DNA from: Platanthera guangdongensis
Lineage: Eukaryota; Streptophyta; Magnoliopsida; Asparagales; Orchidaceae
DNA: 64,000 bases
Direction of reading: 5' to 3'
Assembly (NCBI GenBank): GCA_039583875.1
Contig: CM077152.1
Location: forward strand, 23,473,538-23,537,537
Within the stretch, counting starts at the first letter, position 1. The number at the start of each line of letters is the position of its first letter. Below are positions 9,694-21,800 of this stretch, piece by piece. The notes beneath the pieces are model-generated. The model was not told where the DNA came from. It saw only the letters and a program-made list of their open reading frames with translations, and searched no databases. The position numbers and the translations under genes were made by a program.

Positions 9694-12322
9694 TTTAATT
9701 TGGGTAGTGCATCATCCGTTGAAATTCTGCATCTTCTTGAGCGCTATTTTCATCACCAACCTAAAAAAATATATACATTATGGATATGTTAAACATGTTA
9801 ATAATTGAGTAATAAACAATACTACTTACTTGACCAGTGCTAGAAGGCATCGAAGGATTCACCCGACTTCTAGAAGTGGTTGTTGTTGGTGTCAATGGGC
9901 AGCTAACAAGCTCCAAATGAGCTCGCAACTCTTGTTGTAGGCATGCCATCTTTTCTTCCATTTGTGCCTCCACTTGTGCCTTCATTTCGGCAATTTGAAT
10001 ATCAAACTGTGATTGCATTTCTTCTCGAAGTTGAGTACGGATTGACTCAACTGCTTCTTGACTAGGTTGTAAATTAATATCTTTTTTTCTCATTAAGCCC
10101 CATGTACGCAAACGTCCATGTCCATCCTCTCCCATTACTCGAGAGAAGCAAGAATCTCTATATTCTACGGTGCGCTCCTCCTCAGGAACATTTTCAAGAA
10201 GAGTGTTCATATCTTCCTATGATATGAAGATATAAAAATAAGAAATGTTGTCAATATTATATGTATTATTTTGAAATTAGCTATGGGTGAAAGAAATCAA
10301 AACATACAATGGCCTCCTGAGCTTCAAAATCAATTCTACCCTTCTTATCTGTCCGTGTTCTTATAAAAACATTAATTCTATCTACCTGATTGTTACCTTG
10401 TTTCTCCATCTAAAACAACAACAAAAAATAAATTGTCATTGCATATATGTATTATATAAAGATGTTGGATGTTTTACCTCTGATCGAACAGAGCGAAATG
10501 AGGACCTCCCCATTTTATGGTATCCTCCAAGATGTTCACGGTTGATTGAGTTTTGCTTTGATACAACTTTAACAGCTTCTTGCCCCCAATATTGAACAAG
10601 AGTTCTCCATTGCCCGGCAATAACTCGATTTGGGACAATGGCAAGACGCTCCTCATCGGTTGTATATATATCATAATTATCACGCTTAACATGATATTTC
10701 CATTCCCTCCACCGCAATCCAACTGAATGCAAGCATCTACCTTGATAATTTAGAGGGACATCTGTATTCTCCTACAATTATTCAATGAAATAAAATTGAG
10801 TTTATTTTAAGAGTGGTGTTCATTAATGTAACAAAAGAATAAAGTACAATACCTGCACCTCTCTCCATATCGCATCAAGCATGTCATTGGGTATATCCGT
10901 CCATCGTGGATATGTGAGTGGTAGTTTAAACCCATTTCTAGCTAGAACCCCAAGTTGGCTAACAAATGGTTGCTCGCACTTACCGGTAGGGTACCCATAT
11001 CTATCAAAATCAACATGAAATCGCTCACCTGTCCCCCACGTTGGGATGCCTTGAGCAGGGCCTCGACCTCTCTTTTTATTAATACTTTCACGATTGTTTG
11101 AAAGATCTGCATTAAAAATGTCAATAACTTATATATGTTGTTATAGTGCACAAGCAAAAAATTGTGATTCCAAATACCTGCATTGTCTAGTGAATGTGAC
11201 GTGTCAATGGGTTGGGAGATTGGTGTAGCATGTGCAATAGCTTTGGAAACTGAATGTAGAGTGGTGATGGGTTGAGATATTGGTGAAGGATTAATATTAG
11301 GTTGGGAGATTGAATGTGCGGCGACGGATTGAGAGAGTTGCAACTTTTCAGTCATAGTTTGTCCTCGTGTTTTTTTCTTCCCCATGCCTGCAAGAAGATC
11401 ATATAACAAACTATATTGGTGAATCAAATGTAATTTAAAATGACCAAATATAGTAATTTGTCAAGCAAAAAAATTATGATTCCAAATACCTGCATTGTCT
11501 AGTGAATGTGATGTGTCAATGGGTTTGGAGTTTGGTGTAGCATGTGCAGTAGCTTGGGAAACTGAATGTAGAGTGGTGATGGGTTGAGATATTGGTGAAG
11601 GATTAATATTAGGTTGGGAGATTGAATGCGCGGCGACGGATTGAGAGAGTTGCAACTTTTCAGTCATAGTTTGTCCTCGTGTTTTTTTCTTCCCCATGCC
11701 TGCAAGAAGATCATATAACAAACTATATTGGTGAATCAAATGTAATTTAAAATGACCAAATATAGTAATTTGTCAAGCAAAAAAATTATGATTCCAAATA
11801 CCTGCATTGTCTAGTGAATGTGATGTGTCAATGGGTTTGGAGTTTGGTGTAGCATGTGCAGTAGCTTGGGAAACTGAATGTAGAGTGGTGATGGGTTGAG
11901 ATATGGGTGAAGGATTAATATTAGGTTGGGAGATTGAATGCGCGGCGACGGATTGAGAGAGTTGCAACTTTTCAGTCATAGTTTGTCCTCGTGTTTTTTT
12001 CTTCCCCATGCCTGCAAGAAGATCATATAACAAACTATATTGATGAATCAAATGTAATTTAAAATGACCAAATATAGTAATTTGTCAAGCAAAAAATTAT
12101 GATTTCAAATACCTGCATTGTCTAGTGAATGTGATGTGTCAATGGGTTTGGAGTTTGGTGTAGCATGTGCAGTAGCTTGGGAAACTGAATGTAGAGTGGT
12201 GATGGGTTGAGATATTGGTGAAGGATTAATATTAGGTTGGGAGATTGAATGCGCGGCGACGGATTGAGAGAGTTGCAACTTTTCAGTCATAGTTTGTCCT
12301 CGTGTTTTTTTCTTCCCCATGC
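9694..12322 (-). CDS. CACTA Ptta/En/Spm-type protein, multi-exon
   Basis: The gene starts at an ATG near 12320 (MGKKKTRGQTMTEKLQ) and runs leftwards. First come four copies of a 210-nt exon (12322-12113, 12011-11802, 11699-11490, 11387-11178). Exons at about 11106-10853 and about 10772-10475 follow, with motifs SQLGVLARNGFKLPLTYPRW, REWKYHVKRDNYD and QWRTLVQYWGQEAVK, typical of the plant transposase (Ptta/En/Spm) domain. Next is an exon around 10210-9830 with a glutamate/glutamine-rich coiled coil (LREEMQSQFDIQIAEMKAQV), and a last short exon ending MMHYPN and stop near 9694. Splice sites are consensus GT/AG. In related elements this protein binds subterminal repeats; that role here is inference. 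I see no internal stop. Confidence 0.7.
11178..12322 (-). repeat. Fourfold tandem exon, period about 312 bp
   Basis: Four nearly identical 210-nt exons, each with its ~102-nt intron, lie at 11178-11387, 11490-11699, 11802-12011 and 12113-12322. Each ends GACAATGCAG before GTATTT and begins GCATGGGG after an AG acceptor. 210 is a multiple of three and the junction keeps frame (DNA-G-MGKKK), so any number of copies can be spliced in. The product is a 70-residue unit rich in SQP. Differences between copies are few, so the expansion is recent. Confidence 0.9.
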
Positions 12323-12454
12323 CTGCAAGAAGATCATATAACAAACTATATTAATTCAAAACACATCACAACTACATTATAAATCAAAATATATTAATTT
12401 AAAAAGACAAAATATTGCAATTTGGCAAGCACAAAATTATGATAACATACAATA

Positions 12455-15400
12455 TTACTCTTCATTAGTTATTTCATCGTCGACATCTAAAGGAATATCA
12501 TCAACAACATCACCATCAACTCCTTCCCTAACCCAATTAGTATCATCATCACGTACACATATTGTTTCATCCAAATGTTGTTGATTGAGTGGTTCAACTT
12601 GAGGTTCAACATCAAATGATTCCCGAGCTGTCAACTTCATAACGACTTCCCAATCTGGATCTAGAGGATCTTTGACGTAACAAACCTGCTCTGCTTGAGT
12701 GGCTAATATAAAAGGCTCATCTACCATTTTATTTTGTCTATACAACAAATGATTGAAGTTCACAAGAGTGAAACTAAATTCATCCAGTTTTTTTCCAACT
12801 TGAGGGTCAACCCAATCACACTTAAACAGGATGAATTTAAAATCATTACCATAGTGAATCTCAAAAATGTCCCTTAACCTTCCATAGTAGGTGACACCCC
12901 CTACACGTGGATTCTTATCTTTGGAGCTAGCATAACTAGTTGTACTTGCTTTGAGCAGCACACCACTATTTTGGGTAGTTCTTTTTTGATCTTTGTACTT
13001 TGTGCGATAACGAAATCCATTAATAAAATATCCATCATATCTCCATGCCCAATTATCTGGACCTTCACTGAGACGCTTAACTTCTTCGGATAGATTGTTA
13101 TCAATACATCTAACCTGTAGAGATAATCAAACCATTGATGAAATTAATGAAATGATTCATTAAAAAGTTGATCTTCATTACTATATTGAGGAACTTACAT
13201 AATGTTTAAACCATAGATGAAAGGATTCATTATGAGCTTTATCAATTTGATGTTCGGACATACGAGGGATTGTATTTTTGAGTTCTTCGATGTGTTTCCT
13301 ATATAAAAACACATTTCGATATTGTAAAAAAGAAACACCAAATTAAATTGATGGGAGAAAATATGACAACTCACGTTAGAAAAGGTGTGATTGCATCTAT
13401 GTTGAAAAGAACATGACGATGCATTTGTATCCAAGAAATCTCATCAAGTTCTATCTTTTTCCCCTTTTTAAACGGGCGACCAATGTCATGTCCTCCATCA
13501 TAATTTCTATTTTGTCGATTATATTTTGTTTCAATGCCAACAAGATATCGTTCGCAAAAGTTCATGCATTCCTCCATTAGATATCCTTTCGCAATAGAAC
13601 CTTCCGGATGAGCACGATTACGAACATATCTCTTCAAGGTAAGTAGATACCTAATTTCAATATATATAATAAGTTAATACCAACAATATTATATAAATAA
13701 ATATATAAACTCAAATATATGAAATGTTCATTACCTTTCAATAGGATACATCCATCGAAATTGCACCGGACCACCAACATAGGCCTCTTCAGCTAAATGT
13801 ATTGTTAGATGCTCCATAATATCAAAAAAAGAAGGTGGAAATATCTTTTCAAGATGACACAGTGTTAGAACTATGCGTTCTTGCATAATCTTCAAGTCCA
13901 CATGCTTAATAGTCTTTGAGCACAATTGTCTATAGAAATTAGATAACTCGATAACAACTTTCACAACATCTGGTGGCAATACTTTCCTTATAGCTATTGG
14001 AAGGAATTGTTGCATAAGAATGTGCATATCATGACTTTTAAGACCCCAAATATTTCTCTCTTTCAAATGTACACATCGAGAAATATTAGATGCATAACCA
14101 TCCGGCACTTTGATATTTTTTAACACTTGTAGAAAAACATCTTGATGAACTTTGTTCATTGAAAAACGGGCTGGAGATAAGAAGGCCTTACCGGATGCAA
14201 GTTGTTGTGGGTGCAATTTTGTTCGAATACCCATTTCTTTTAAATCTCGTCTTGCTTTTAAGCCATCTTTTGTTTTTCCTATAATACCCAATATTGTATA
14301 AAGCAAATTTTCACCCATATTCTTCTCTTGGTGCATTACATCAATGAAATGACGTGTTTGAAAATACTCCCAATATGGCAATTCAAAGAATATGCTTTTT
14401 TTCTTCCAACCATGTTTCTGACCAACATTCTTAACCCTACAATTATCTTCCCTCTTCCTCTTTTTAAGATCATCTTTCTTGTATTCAGTAAGTACATCAT
14501 TCAGTTGTGTTGTGATAGTACTTCCCTTTAACATTAGAGGTTTAGCTTCAAATTCACGACATCCATTAAAAGCTGCCTTATCTCTTCGAAACCTGTGCCC
14601 ACTGGGTAACCATCGACGATGCCCCAAATAGCAAAATTTTCTACAATTTTTTAGCCACTGTGATTTAGTTTGCAAATTACAATTTGCACAAGCATACTGG
14701 CCTTTTGTACTCCATCCTGATAAATTTGCATATGCTGGGTAGTCATTAATTGTCCAAAATAATGCGGCACGTAGAGTGAACATCTGATTTTTTGATGCAT
14801 CATATGTAGCCACGCCATCATTCCATAATTCTTTTAACTCTTCAATCAATGGTTGAAGGTAAACATCAATTTTATTGCCAGGCCCCTTCGGTCCATCAAT
14901 TAGTACAGTAAGAAAGAGAAAAGATTGTGTCATGCACATCCATGGCGGCAAATTATAAGGAATTAAAACAACTGGCCACGTGCTATGAGCAATGGACATG
15001 GTTCTATATGGATTAAACCCATCAGAGGCCAAACCAAGTCTAATATTGCGACACTCTGCAGCAAATTGAGGATAATCTTTATCAAACTTTTTCCAAGTTA
15101 GAGAGTCAGCTGGGTGCCTCATATTATCATCTTTAGTACGTTCCTCTGCATGCCATCGCATATAACTTGCAGTTTTTGATGACATGAATAACCTTTTCAA
15201 TCTCGGTGTCAAAGGAAAATATCTTACTTGTTTTGCTGGAATTTTTGAAATTGTATTTTGCATGTTATTTCCATTGTCATTTAGTTGTTTGTATCGTGAC
15301 TCGCCGCAAATCTCACAATTTTCAAATGAAATATCATTTCCTTTAAAAATCATGCAATTATTGGGGCATGCATCCCAAGTCTCGTAAGAAAATCCCAAAT

Positions 15401-16019
15401 CTTTTGTAATCTTTTGAGATTCATAATAAGACTTGGGTATTTTTATGTCCGGAAAAGCATCAATAAGGCACTCCAATAGCCATGTGAACGAGATATCTGT
15501 CCATCCATGCATGACTTTACCTTGCAGTAATCTAACTATGAAAGACAAGGATGTATACTTGACACAATTAGGGTACAATGGACACTCTGCATCTTCAACA
15601 AGTTTTATAAATTTGGCATCTTCTTCGCTAGGACCATCTACTCTTGGACTGGTTAATGATGGTGGATTCTCATACAAACTAGCACCAATAGGTGGAATTC
15701 CAATTGCTTCATGTATCATCTCCATCATATCATCTCTAAAATCAGAACGTTGTTCATTCCCACTGTAAGATGTAGAAGAATATGATTCCCCGTGAAGGGT
15801 CCATATCTTATACTTGGATAAAAATCCATTTATAATTATATGTTCACGAGCAATGACCCTCTCCACCAAATAAGTATTACAACATTTTTTGCAAGGACAA
15901 TAAATTCGAGTCTCAAAACTATATGTTTTATTTTGATATGCATATTCTAGAAACTTGTCAACACCATGGATGTATTCAGATGAAGCTCTATTTTGCAAAT
16001 CAATCCAACTTTTATCCAT
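12455..16019 (-). CDS. CACTA TNP2-type transposase (TNPD-like)
   Basis: Starts MDKSWIDLQNRASSEYIHGV, the N-terminal transposase-associated domain with a C-x2-CC zinc-type cluster (YCPCKKCCNTY, about residues 40-50). It continues through the transposase_21 catalytic core (LTWKKFDKDYPQFAAECRN, RLGLASDGFNPYRTM, FTLRAALFWTINDYPAYANL, SGWSTKGQYACANC) and the DUF4218 region (PPSFFDIMEHLTIHLAEEAY). The first exon ends at a GT donor near 13733. Further exons are about 13650-13375, about 13310-13199, and about 13115-12455, the last holding a DUF4216 domain (YYGRLRDIFEIHYG) and an acidic tail. All exons read open, so the gene looks intact. It would cut and rejoin the element's ends in the nucleus. Confidence 0.85.
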
Positions 16020-17720
16020 ATTTAATGACAGAGAAATCTACATAAATTAAAAAAATAAGGGTTATACAAATAGAGTTCGGACAATGAAAATATATTAGTT
16101 TGAGTTTAAATAATCTTTGACAAATAAAAACAAACACACACATACACACATACAAAATCAAAAACACAAACACATACACAATAAAACACACACGCACACG
16201 CGCAATACTATGAGAAAGATCTATAATTCAATAGTGATTTACAGAAAGAACTTCATTTACAAATTTGCAAAAGCAAATATAAGTGTGTGCTTAGAATAAT
16301 TTTTCAAATTTAATATTCAAAACACCGGTGCACTTGCATTTAACTACATCATGCTTGATGCTATTAAGATAATTATGTTGTCAAAATTAAAATTATAGAA
16401 TTCTAACTAAGAAATTACTGATCCACAATACAACGCACAAGAAGTAGATATTTTTTGCTAGTTCATCTGCTAACACAGGAGCGTAAAAATACTCTTCTAA
16501 AAACAAACATTTCATGAGTGGCCGAAGGATAAAGAGACCCTAAGACCTGAATTTAGTCTCTCCCTCTGAAAAAAACACATGTATTTATAGACTAAGACCT
16601 CTAACTGATGGAAAGTCCCTGGAAGATGTGCATTACGTCTTTGCGCTATAAATGAGCTTACAACATGTTTATATGTATCTGATAGAGTGATAGCGGTGCA
16701 CTTAAAGCATGTAACATCCTTATACCATTCCTACTAATAAAGCATAAAATGTCAGAGAACTATTGCTAACAAATAAATGTAACGCCCAACACCTTACTAA
16801 CCTAAACTTTAACAAATAAAAATAGAATATATTGAAAATATTATTTGAAGAATATTAGTAGAAATACTTAAAACGTCACTAACATAAGTTTTTTTTCAAG
16901 AAAACATCAAAGCACTCTAATATAATTACATAGCAGTGAATAAAATGTTAAGAGAAGTTCTGATGCAGTGGTAGGTTGATTCGAGGTGGACAACCAAATG
17001 CAACCTTAAATATGACGGGTTATGTTAAGAGAAGTTCTGATGCAATGAGAAAACAACAGTAAATGATTATTATAAAAAATTAACAGCGGCAAGAGCATTC
17101 ACAAATTTCAATTAGAGAGGGTAAACGCTAATCCGCAATATCCATATTTAATGACAGAGAACTACCTTAATTCTTGCATTTCAATGAAGAATCCAAGGTT
17201 GCTAGGTTGCTGAAGTGGGAGATAAGCCGTGGCAAGGTCCGAGGGGTACCTTGAGGTAAAACGAAAAAAAAAACAATCGTTGGAGAGGGGGATAAAGAGA
17301 CAATCAGTATATACATAATATTATACCTTTTTTTGTAATCATCAATGAGCTCCGGAGGATATGAGCCGTTCGTGTCGGAGGGCGGAGTTGCCTGGACGAT
17401 GCCCTAGAGAAGGACTTTTGGATGGGCCGAGTTGCCTGCGACTCATAGCCAAGGAAACAGAGAGAAGGCGGAGTATTGCGGAGAGGGAGACATGTGCTGT
17501 TGTGAAGCTTCTTCGCGAGGGGCTGTGGAGATGGCGGGGTATCGGGGAGACGACGGAAGGCAGAAATGAAAGGAAGAAATGATTTAGGGTTGCAAAGTTT
17601 TCTATATAACGCATTTCCTTTTATTTTAAACCTTTGATTATTGGATGGAGGGTCATGATTTATGTGATGAATTTTAAATTCATGGTTTTTATATATATAA
17701 TTTTTATAAACTATATAATA
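16020..17720 (-). other. CACTA 5' region upstream of transposase gene
   Basis: No gene. It contains a CA-rich simple repeat (16130-16205), a duplicated stretch around the transposase start (CATATTTAATGACAGAGAA at about 16018 and again at about 17142), and a second local repeat (AAGAGAAGTTCTGATGCA at about 16950 and 17028). A more GC-rich block at 17340-17580 could be an untranslated first exon on the minus strand. All of this is inferred from position. Confidence 0.45.
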
Positions 17721-17724
17721 GTAC

Positions 17725-17909
17725 TTGTTTAGCCACGATTTCGTCAAAGCCGTGGCTAATAGTTTAGTTTTTTGCCACGAAATTGTTATCCGTGGCTAAT
17801 ACATAGTTATTAGCCACGAAATATGAACCGTGGCTAATACTTAACTATTAGCCACGAATTTTGACCCTGGCAAAAAAAAGTGTAGCTAATACTCATTTTT
17901 CTAGTAGTG
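17725..17909. repeat. CACTA terminus with subterminal inverted motifs
   Basis: Seven copies of AGCCACG / CGTGGCT in alternating orientation (about 17731, 17751, 17774, 17791, 17812, 17830, 17851) lead to the terminal ...CTAGTAGTG at 17909. In En/Spm elements such subterminal repeats are the binding sites of the element's DNA-binding protein. Confidence 0.85.
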
Positions 17910-18632
17910 CTTCCTGCATCGCCACAACTTAACCAAACAGACCCATAGTCATGTTAGCAGTATTTTTTGAGAATCTATCATGGAACCAATTAACATTATG
18001 CATCATGATAATGCATTTTTTTAATAAAAATTGAAAAGTGATGTGTAACGATTTTTCACATTAATTAATTGATAATATGTTTAGTTTAAGTTACATTAAA
18101 TAATTGATACGGGCGGAGCTCCGTGCTTGTCATGATCAAAGTACTATCGCAGTTGGCCTTAATGACAAAGCCTCGTGTCAATCATTCGTATATTATAATA
18201 CAATAAAATATTTGATATTTTGTAAGGTAAGCATTTATTGAGAAATATTTGTATCATTTGATATGATCTATTGAGTTTGAGAAGAAAGCCTCAAAGGAGA
18301 ATTACATTGTGATGATATTTAATTTAAAATTTTAAATTGTATATATCACTTTTTAAGAAATATAGTAGCAAAAAATATAGAAATATATATATATGGTAAT
18401 CGAACTATTATAAATGAATCAATTTGAGAAGGTTTCCTGACGGCGTGCTTGTAAAAATATACTCCAATTATATAAAAAAAACATTAGTATTATGTATATA
18501 TTCATTGCCATTAGTAATTAGTAATTTAAAAGAACCGTGGCATTAAGGATGCTCCAAAGCTGTGCAATTACTTCAAGTTTCCGGACACGTTGAGATAATT
18601 CTAAAAATATGTTTTTTTTAAGTCAGCCTCAA

Positions 18633-19154
18633 GTCTAGAGGTGTGCAAAAAGTCTGAGCCCGGGAAACCCGCCTGGATCCGGCCCGGAAAAGCCCAGTTA
18701 TGCCTGACCCAGAACTAGGCCGGACTGGGTGCCTTATAGGGCACTCATTTTGACTCGGTGCACGGCCCGGGCTGGGCCCACATAAGCTCGGATGCTGGGC
18801 CTAGCTTGGGCACGACACCCAGGCTGGCAGAAAATCCTGCCTCCCGCCAGCTGGTGCCTGGCGGGACTTCCTGATGGGCGGGATTTCCTATTGGGGGATT
18901 TCCAAATATGCGGGATTAATCCCGCTAATTTAGATATGATTAATTCCGTCTAAATAGTGCCTATTAAAATCAATTAATTTGGCGGGATTTTAATCCAGTT
19001 TATTGGAAAATCGAGCCGGCCCGGCCTTACTAGACCGCCTCTTTGAGAGCCCGAGCCCGGCTCAAGCCGGGCACGGCCCGAGTTCAGTTAACAAAATGCT
19101 CAAGCTTGTTCGTCACAGGCCTAGTCTGGCCCGTTCGGACTTTTTGAACAGACT
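18633..19154. mobile_element. Palindrome-word insertion, GCCCGG type
   Basis: A 522-bp block between 8-bp near-duplicates AGCCTCAA (18625) and GGCCTCAA (19155). Its edges are partly inverted (GTGTGCAAAAAGTC on the left, GGACTTTTTGAACA on the right). The interior is full of GCCCGG, CCGGGC and GGCGGGATTT words. It looks like a non-autonomous hAT-type element whose interior has become a word repeat; the assignment is inference. Confidence 0.5.
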
Positions 19155-19359
19155 GGCCTCAATCAAGATATAAATTAATAAAATATCATAATGAATTATT
19201 TATTTATTATAAATAAAAATATGCTGAAGCATTGCCGTTTGCCACCAACGTACGCACAACTTTGATGGACTAATTTAGTAATTAATCATAATGATGAGGT
19301 TTAAGCTTGCATAGGCTCGCATTTGATGAAGGATTAATTAAGCACCACAATTCCTCCTC

Positions 19360-19367
19360 TATAAATA
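19360..19367 (+). promoter_or_regulatory. TATA box of kiwellin copy 1
   Basis: TATAAATA, 75 bp upstream of the ATG and at a near-constant distance in copies 3-5. The block just upstream (TTAGTAATTAATCATAATGA, about 19274) is conserved in all five copies, so it is likely core promoter. Confidence 0.75.
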
Positions 19368-19434
19368 AATGCCCATTGTATTGTAGAAAGATGAACAGAG
19401 TAAGCTTGCAAGGCCTAATCAAGGCTAGAGAAAA

Positions 19435-19992
19435 ATGGCCAAAGCACTATTCCTAGTGTTTGTGTTAGCGAGTTTAGACCTTTCATTTTGCATGCGCTAC
19501 ACTCCTCTTCTGGGACAGTGCGGCCCGAGTGGTTATCTTCACGGCAGGACTGAGAATTGTAACAGGGAGAACCACTATAACTGTTGCAAGGGTGGTCAGG
19601 AGTACCCACAATATCATTGCTCGCCGGAAATTACCGGTGAAACACACGCAACCATGACTATAAATAGTTTTGCTAAAGGTGGAGATGGCGGCGGCCCTTC
19701 AGAGTGCGATGGCAATTATCACAACGATGAGGAGAAGGTGGTGGCGCTATCGACTGGCTGGTACAATCATGGAAGCAGGTGCTTGAAACATATTAGGATC
19801 AACGCCAATGGAAGATCTGTGTTGGCCAAAGTTGTGGATGAGTGCGACTCAGTAAATGGTTGCGACTATAGTCACAAATTTCAACCTCCGTGCCCTAACA
19901 ACATCGTCGACGCGTCTCCCGCAGTATGGAAAGCATTACAGATCCCCAAGGATAATATCGGAGACTACCAAATAACATGGTCGATGGCTTGA
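19435..19992 (+). CDS. Kiwellin / ripening-related protein, copy 1 (intact)
   Basis: 185 aa, single exon. Residues 1-19 ([19 protein letters not shown]) form a signal peptide, so the product is secreted to the apoplast. The mature part is a kiwellin double-psi beta-barrel: [15 protein letters not shown], the CC pair at 50-51, [20 protein letters not shown], the hallmark [10 protein letters not shown] (82-91), [22 protein letters not shown] and ITWSMA at the end. Ten cysteines in the mature part suggest several disulfides. Kiwellins are known in maize to bind and inhibit a fungal chorismate mutase effector, so defence is a plausible role; the specific partner here is unknown. Copy 1 differs from its paralogues at residues 47-49 (HYN versus DSD). 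The start follows the usual TATA spacing and begins the signal peptide. Confidence 0.92.
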   Translation: MAKALFLVFVLASLDLSFCMRYTPLLGQCGPSGYLHGRTENCNRENHYNCCKGGQEYPQYHCSPEITGETHATMTINSFAKGGDGGGPSECDGNYHNDEEKVVALSTGWYNHGSRCLKHIRINANGRSVLAKVVDECDSVNGCDYSHKFQPPCPNNIVDASPAVWKALQIPKDNIGDYQITWSMA

Positions 19993-20500
19993 ATACATAA
20001 CTCTCGGTCCTTATAAGTTATATGCGTGTATATTTTGTATATATGTACTTTATATATGTACATGTGCTATAAATTAATCCAGTTCGAGGATCCCTAGTGA
20101 TTTGATGTTGTGTTTTCCGCATCTCATTCCCCATACTATGTTATGTATGTCTATTGTCTGTATTTGTATGTATTTATCCATTTAAGGAGTTATATCTATC
20201 TTCATTTTTGTCTACTTTAAATATCCTTTAATCCAGCATAATTAACCCCTCAAATTGTCCTAAGAAGAGGCATTATTGTAAGCTTCTTAAACTTCACTGT
20301 AACTCCAGACATTCTTAATGAATGCATGCCAAACTTCTTAAACTCCACAGAGAATTTCTTATAGAAAATTTTAACCATTCTAATTATAGAGTAATGATGT
20401 TTAAGCACCATCAATAATTTTTGCAATTTCTATTTAGAGTACTATTACATGACAATAATTCTATAGCCAAAATTTACTTGTGTTAAACACTAAATTGAAG
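19993..20500. other. 3' flank of kiwellin copy 1
   Basis: AT-rich trailer, collinear with the other copies. It includes the GATTTGATGTTGT and CATAATTAAC stretches. No other gene. Confidence 0.6.
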
Positions 20501-20506
20501 TTAATT

Positions 20507-21800
20507 TGTGATGTAGGGGTAGGCTACAGCTGCACAAAACTTACGATGCTAGGTGACAGTGAAAGGGTGATACTCTAATCCGAACATAAATGCAATGCAA
20601 TCGTCGATAACTCGACAAATAAATTTGAACAATGAGAATTCTAACTTCATGCACATATTTGAAATTGAAAACAGTTAAATAATTTTGGCAACTTATAAAG
20701 GATTCCTCCGCTCGGAGTGCCAAACCAAAGCGCTCGGCGAATGTCTTCGCAGCAAATTATTAGCGTACTAAAGACAATTTCTAATACCAAGATTCACAAC
20801 ACATATTAATTCATCAATGAAAATGTCAAATCAAATAAGTCATTACCAAAAGAAACTCACAAAGTAGTGGGCTGAACTGAGACACAGAAGAATTTGATCC
20901 GGATGTGTAGATCGACAATCGGAGGTGGAACCGGAGACATGAAAATGATGGTGGTGGCTGTCCTTGGCGATAAATGGTGAGAACGGACGAGAAATGGGTA
21001 GATCAGACCAATTACAAGTAGATCTGGGCCAAAGAAGGGTGGATTCGCTATTTAGGGTCGAATCCGGGTGGACGGGTGATGAATGAAAGGTGAAAATAAC
21101 GAATCGGGTCTGAAATTCCTAGATCAAAATTGATCCAAGAAATTAGGGTTAAAGGGGGGTGGATCCACAAGAGGGAAGAAGCGGAGGGACGGCGTGAACA
21201 ATGACCGGCGTGAACAGTATCAGCGCGAGCAGTAACCCGTGAACAATAATTCGTGAACAGTGATCAGTGAACAGTGATCATCGAACAGTAATCAGTGAAC
21301 AGTGTTAGGGCTTCCTGGACAGCGGTAGAGGGTTGGGATTTGGGGGCTGTAGGGGCAGCGAATGAGGGTTTCAAAGGGGGAGAAGAAGGCTATGGATGGG
21401 TAGTACGTGGGGGGGGGGGGGGTTGGGAGTTTGAGCGCATAGAAGTCGTCACTAAGGGTTCCACGACGTCGGCACCATGGAGTGATCGCTGGAATCTGGG
21501 AATAGAAGTCTCCAAATTCAGAAATAGCCTCATTTCAACCCCTACACATTTATCTATAAGAAAAGAACAACTAGGACATCCCCATCAACGACTATGATTG
21601 ACTGGTGGGGTCGGCCACAAAATACATGAAAATAAGACCCAAAAATAAACTAATATATGTTTTTTACTCGCGGCGACGTGTCGGATGCAACCGCGGAGTC
21701 GGATCGATGATCCGATCAAGCCTTCTTGTGCGAATAAATAAACATGGGTCCCGCCTTGCGGCGAACCCCTCCAGGTGCATGATTTGATGGATCCCCATCA
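20507..21800 (-). repeat. LTR of gypsy family A (3' LTR, minus orientation)
   Basis: It begins TGTGATGTAGGGG on + and ends ATCCCCATCA, so on the minus strand it reads TG...CA. It is followed on + by a long C run (about 21804-21835) that is the minus-strand polypurine tract. It contains a G homopolymer at about 21411. Length about 1.29 kb. Confidence 0.75.

Larger units (their letters stand above)
9690..17909 (-). mobile_element. CACTA (En/Spm) DNA transposon, right end defined
   Basis: Two minus-strand genes typical of plant CACTA elements (TNP2-type transposase and Ptta/En/Spm protein) are followed on the right by subterminal repeats and a terminus reading CACTACTAGAAAAATGAG on the minus strand (last base 17909). 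The left coordinate given is only the end of the last exon. The real left terminus was not found: it may be lost, lie in the N gap, or lie outside the window with the gene fragments inside the element. Confidence 0.85.
17950..20500 (+). repeat. Kiwellin tandem unit 1 (truncated)
   Basis: From the stretch TCATGTTAGCAGTATTTTTT to about 20500 it is collinear with 24310-24796, 25557-25658 and 26485-28900 of unit 2, apart from younger insertions. It ends where the gypsy family-A LTR begins at 20507. Compared with units 2-4 it lacks about 110 bp downstream of the gene and everything beyond the AAACAC junction. Confidence 0.8.

Noticed and set aside
21295..21597. Glycine-rich open frame in the gypsy LTR as a gene
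   Set aside because: Low-complexity translation of G-rich LTR sequence, not conserved in the related LTR at 224-1727.
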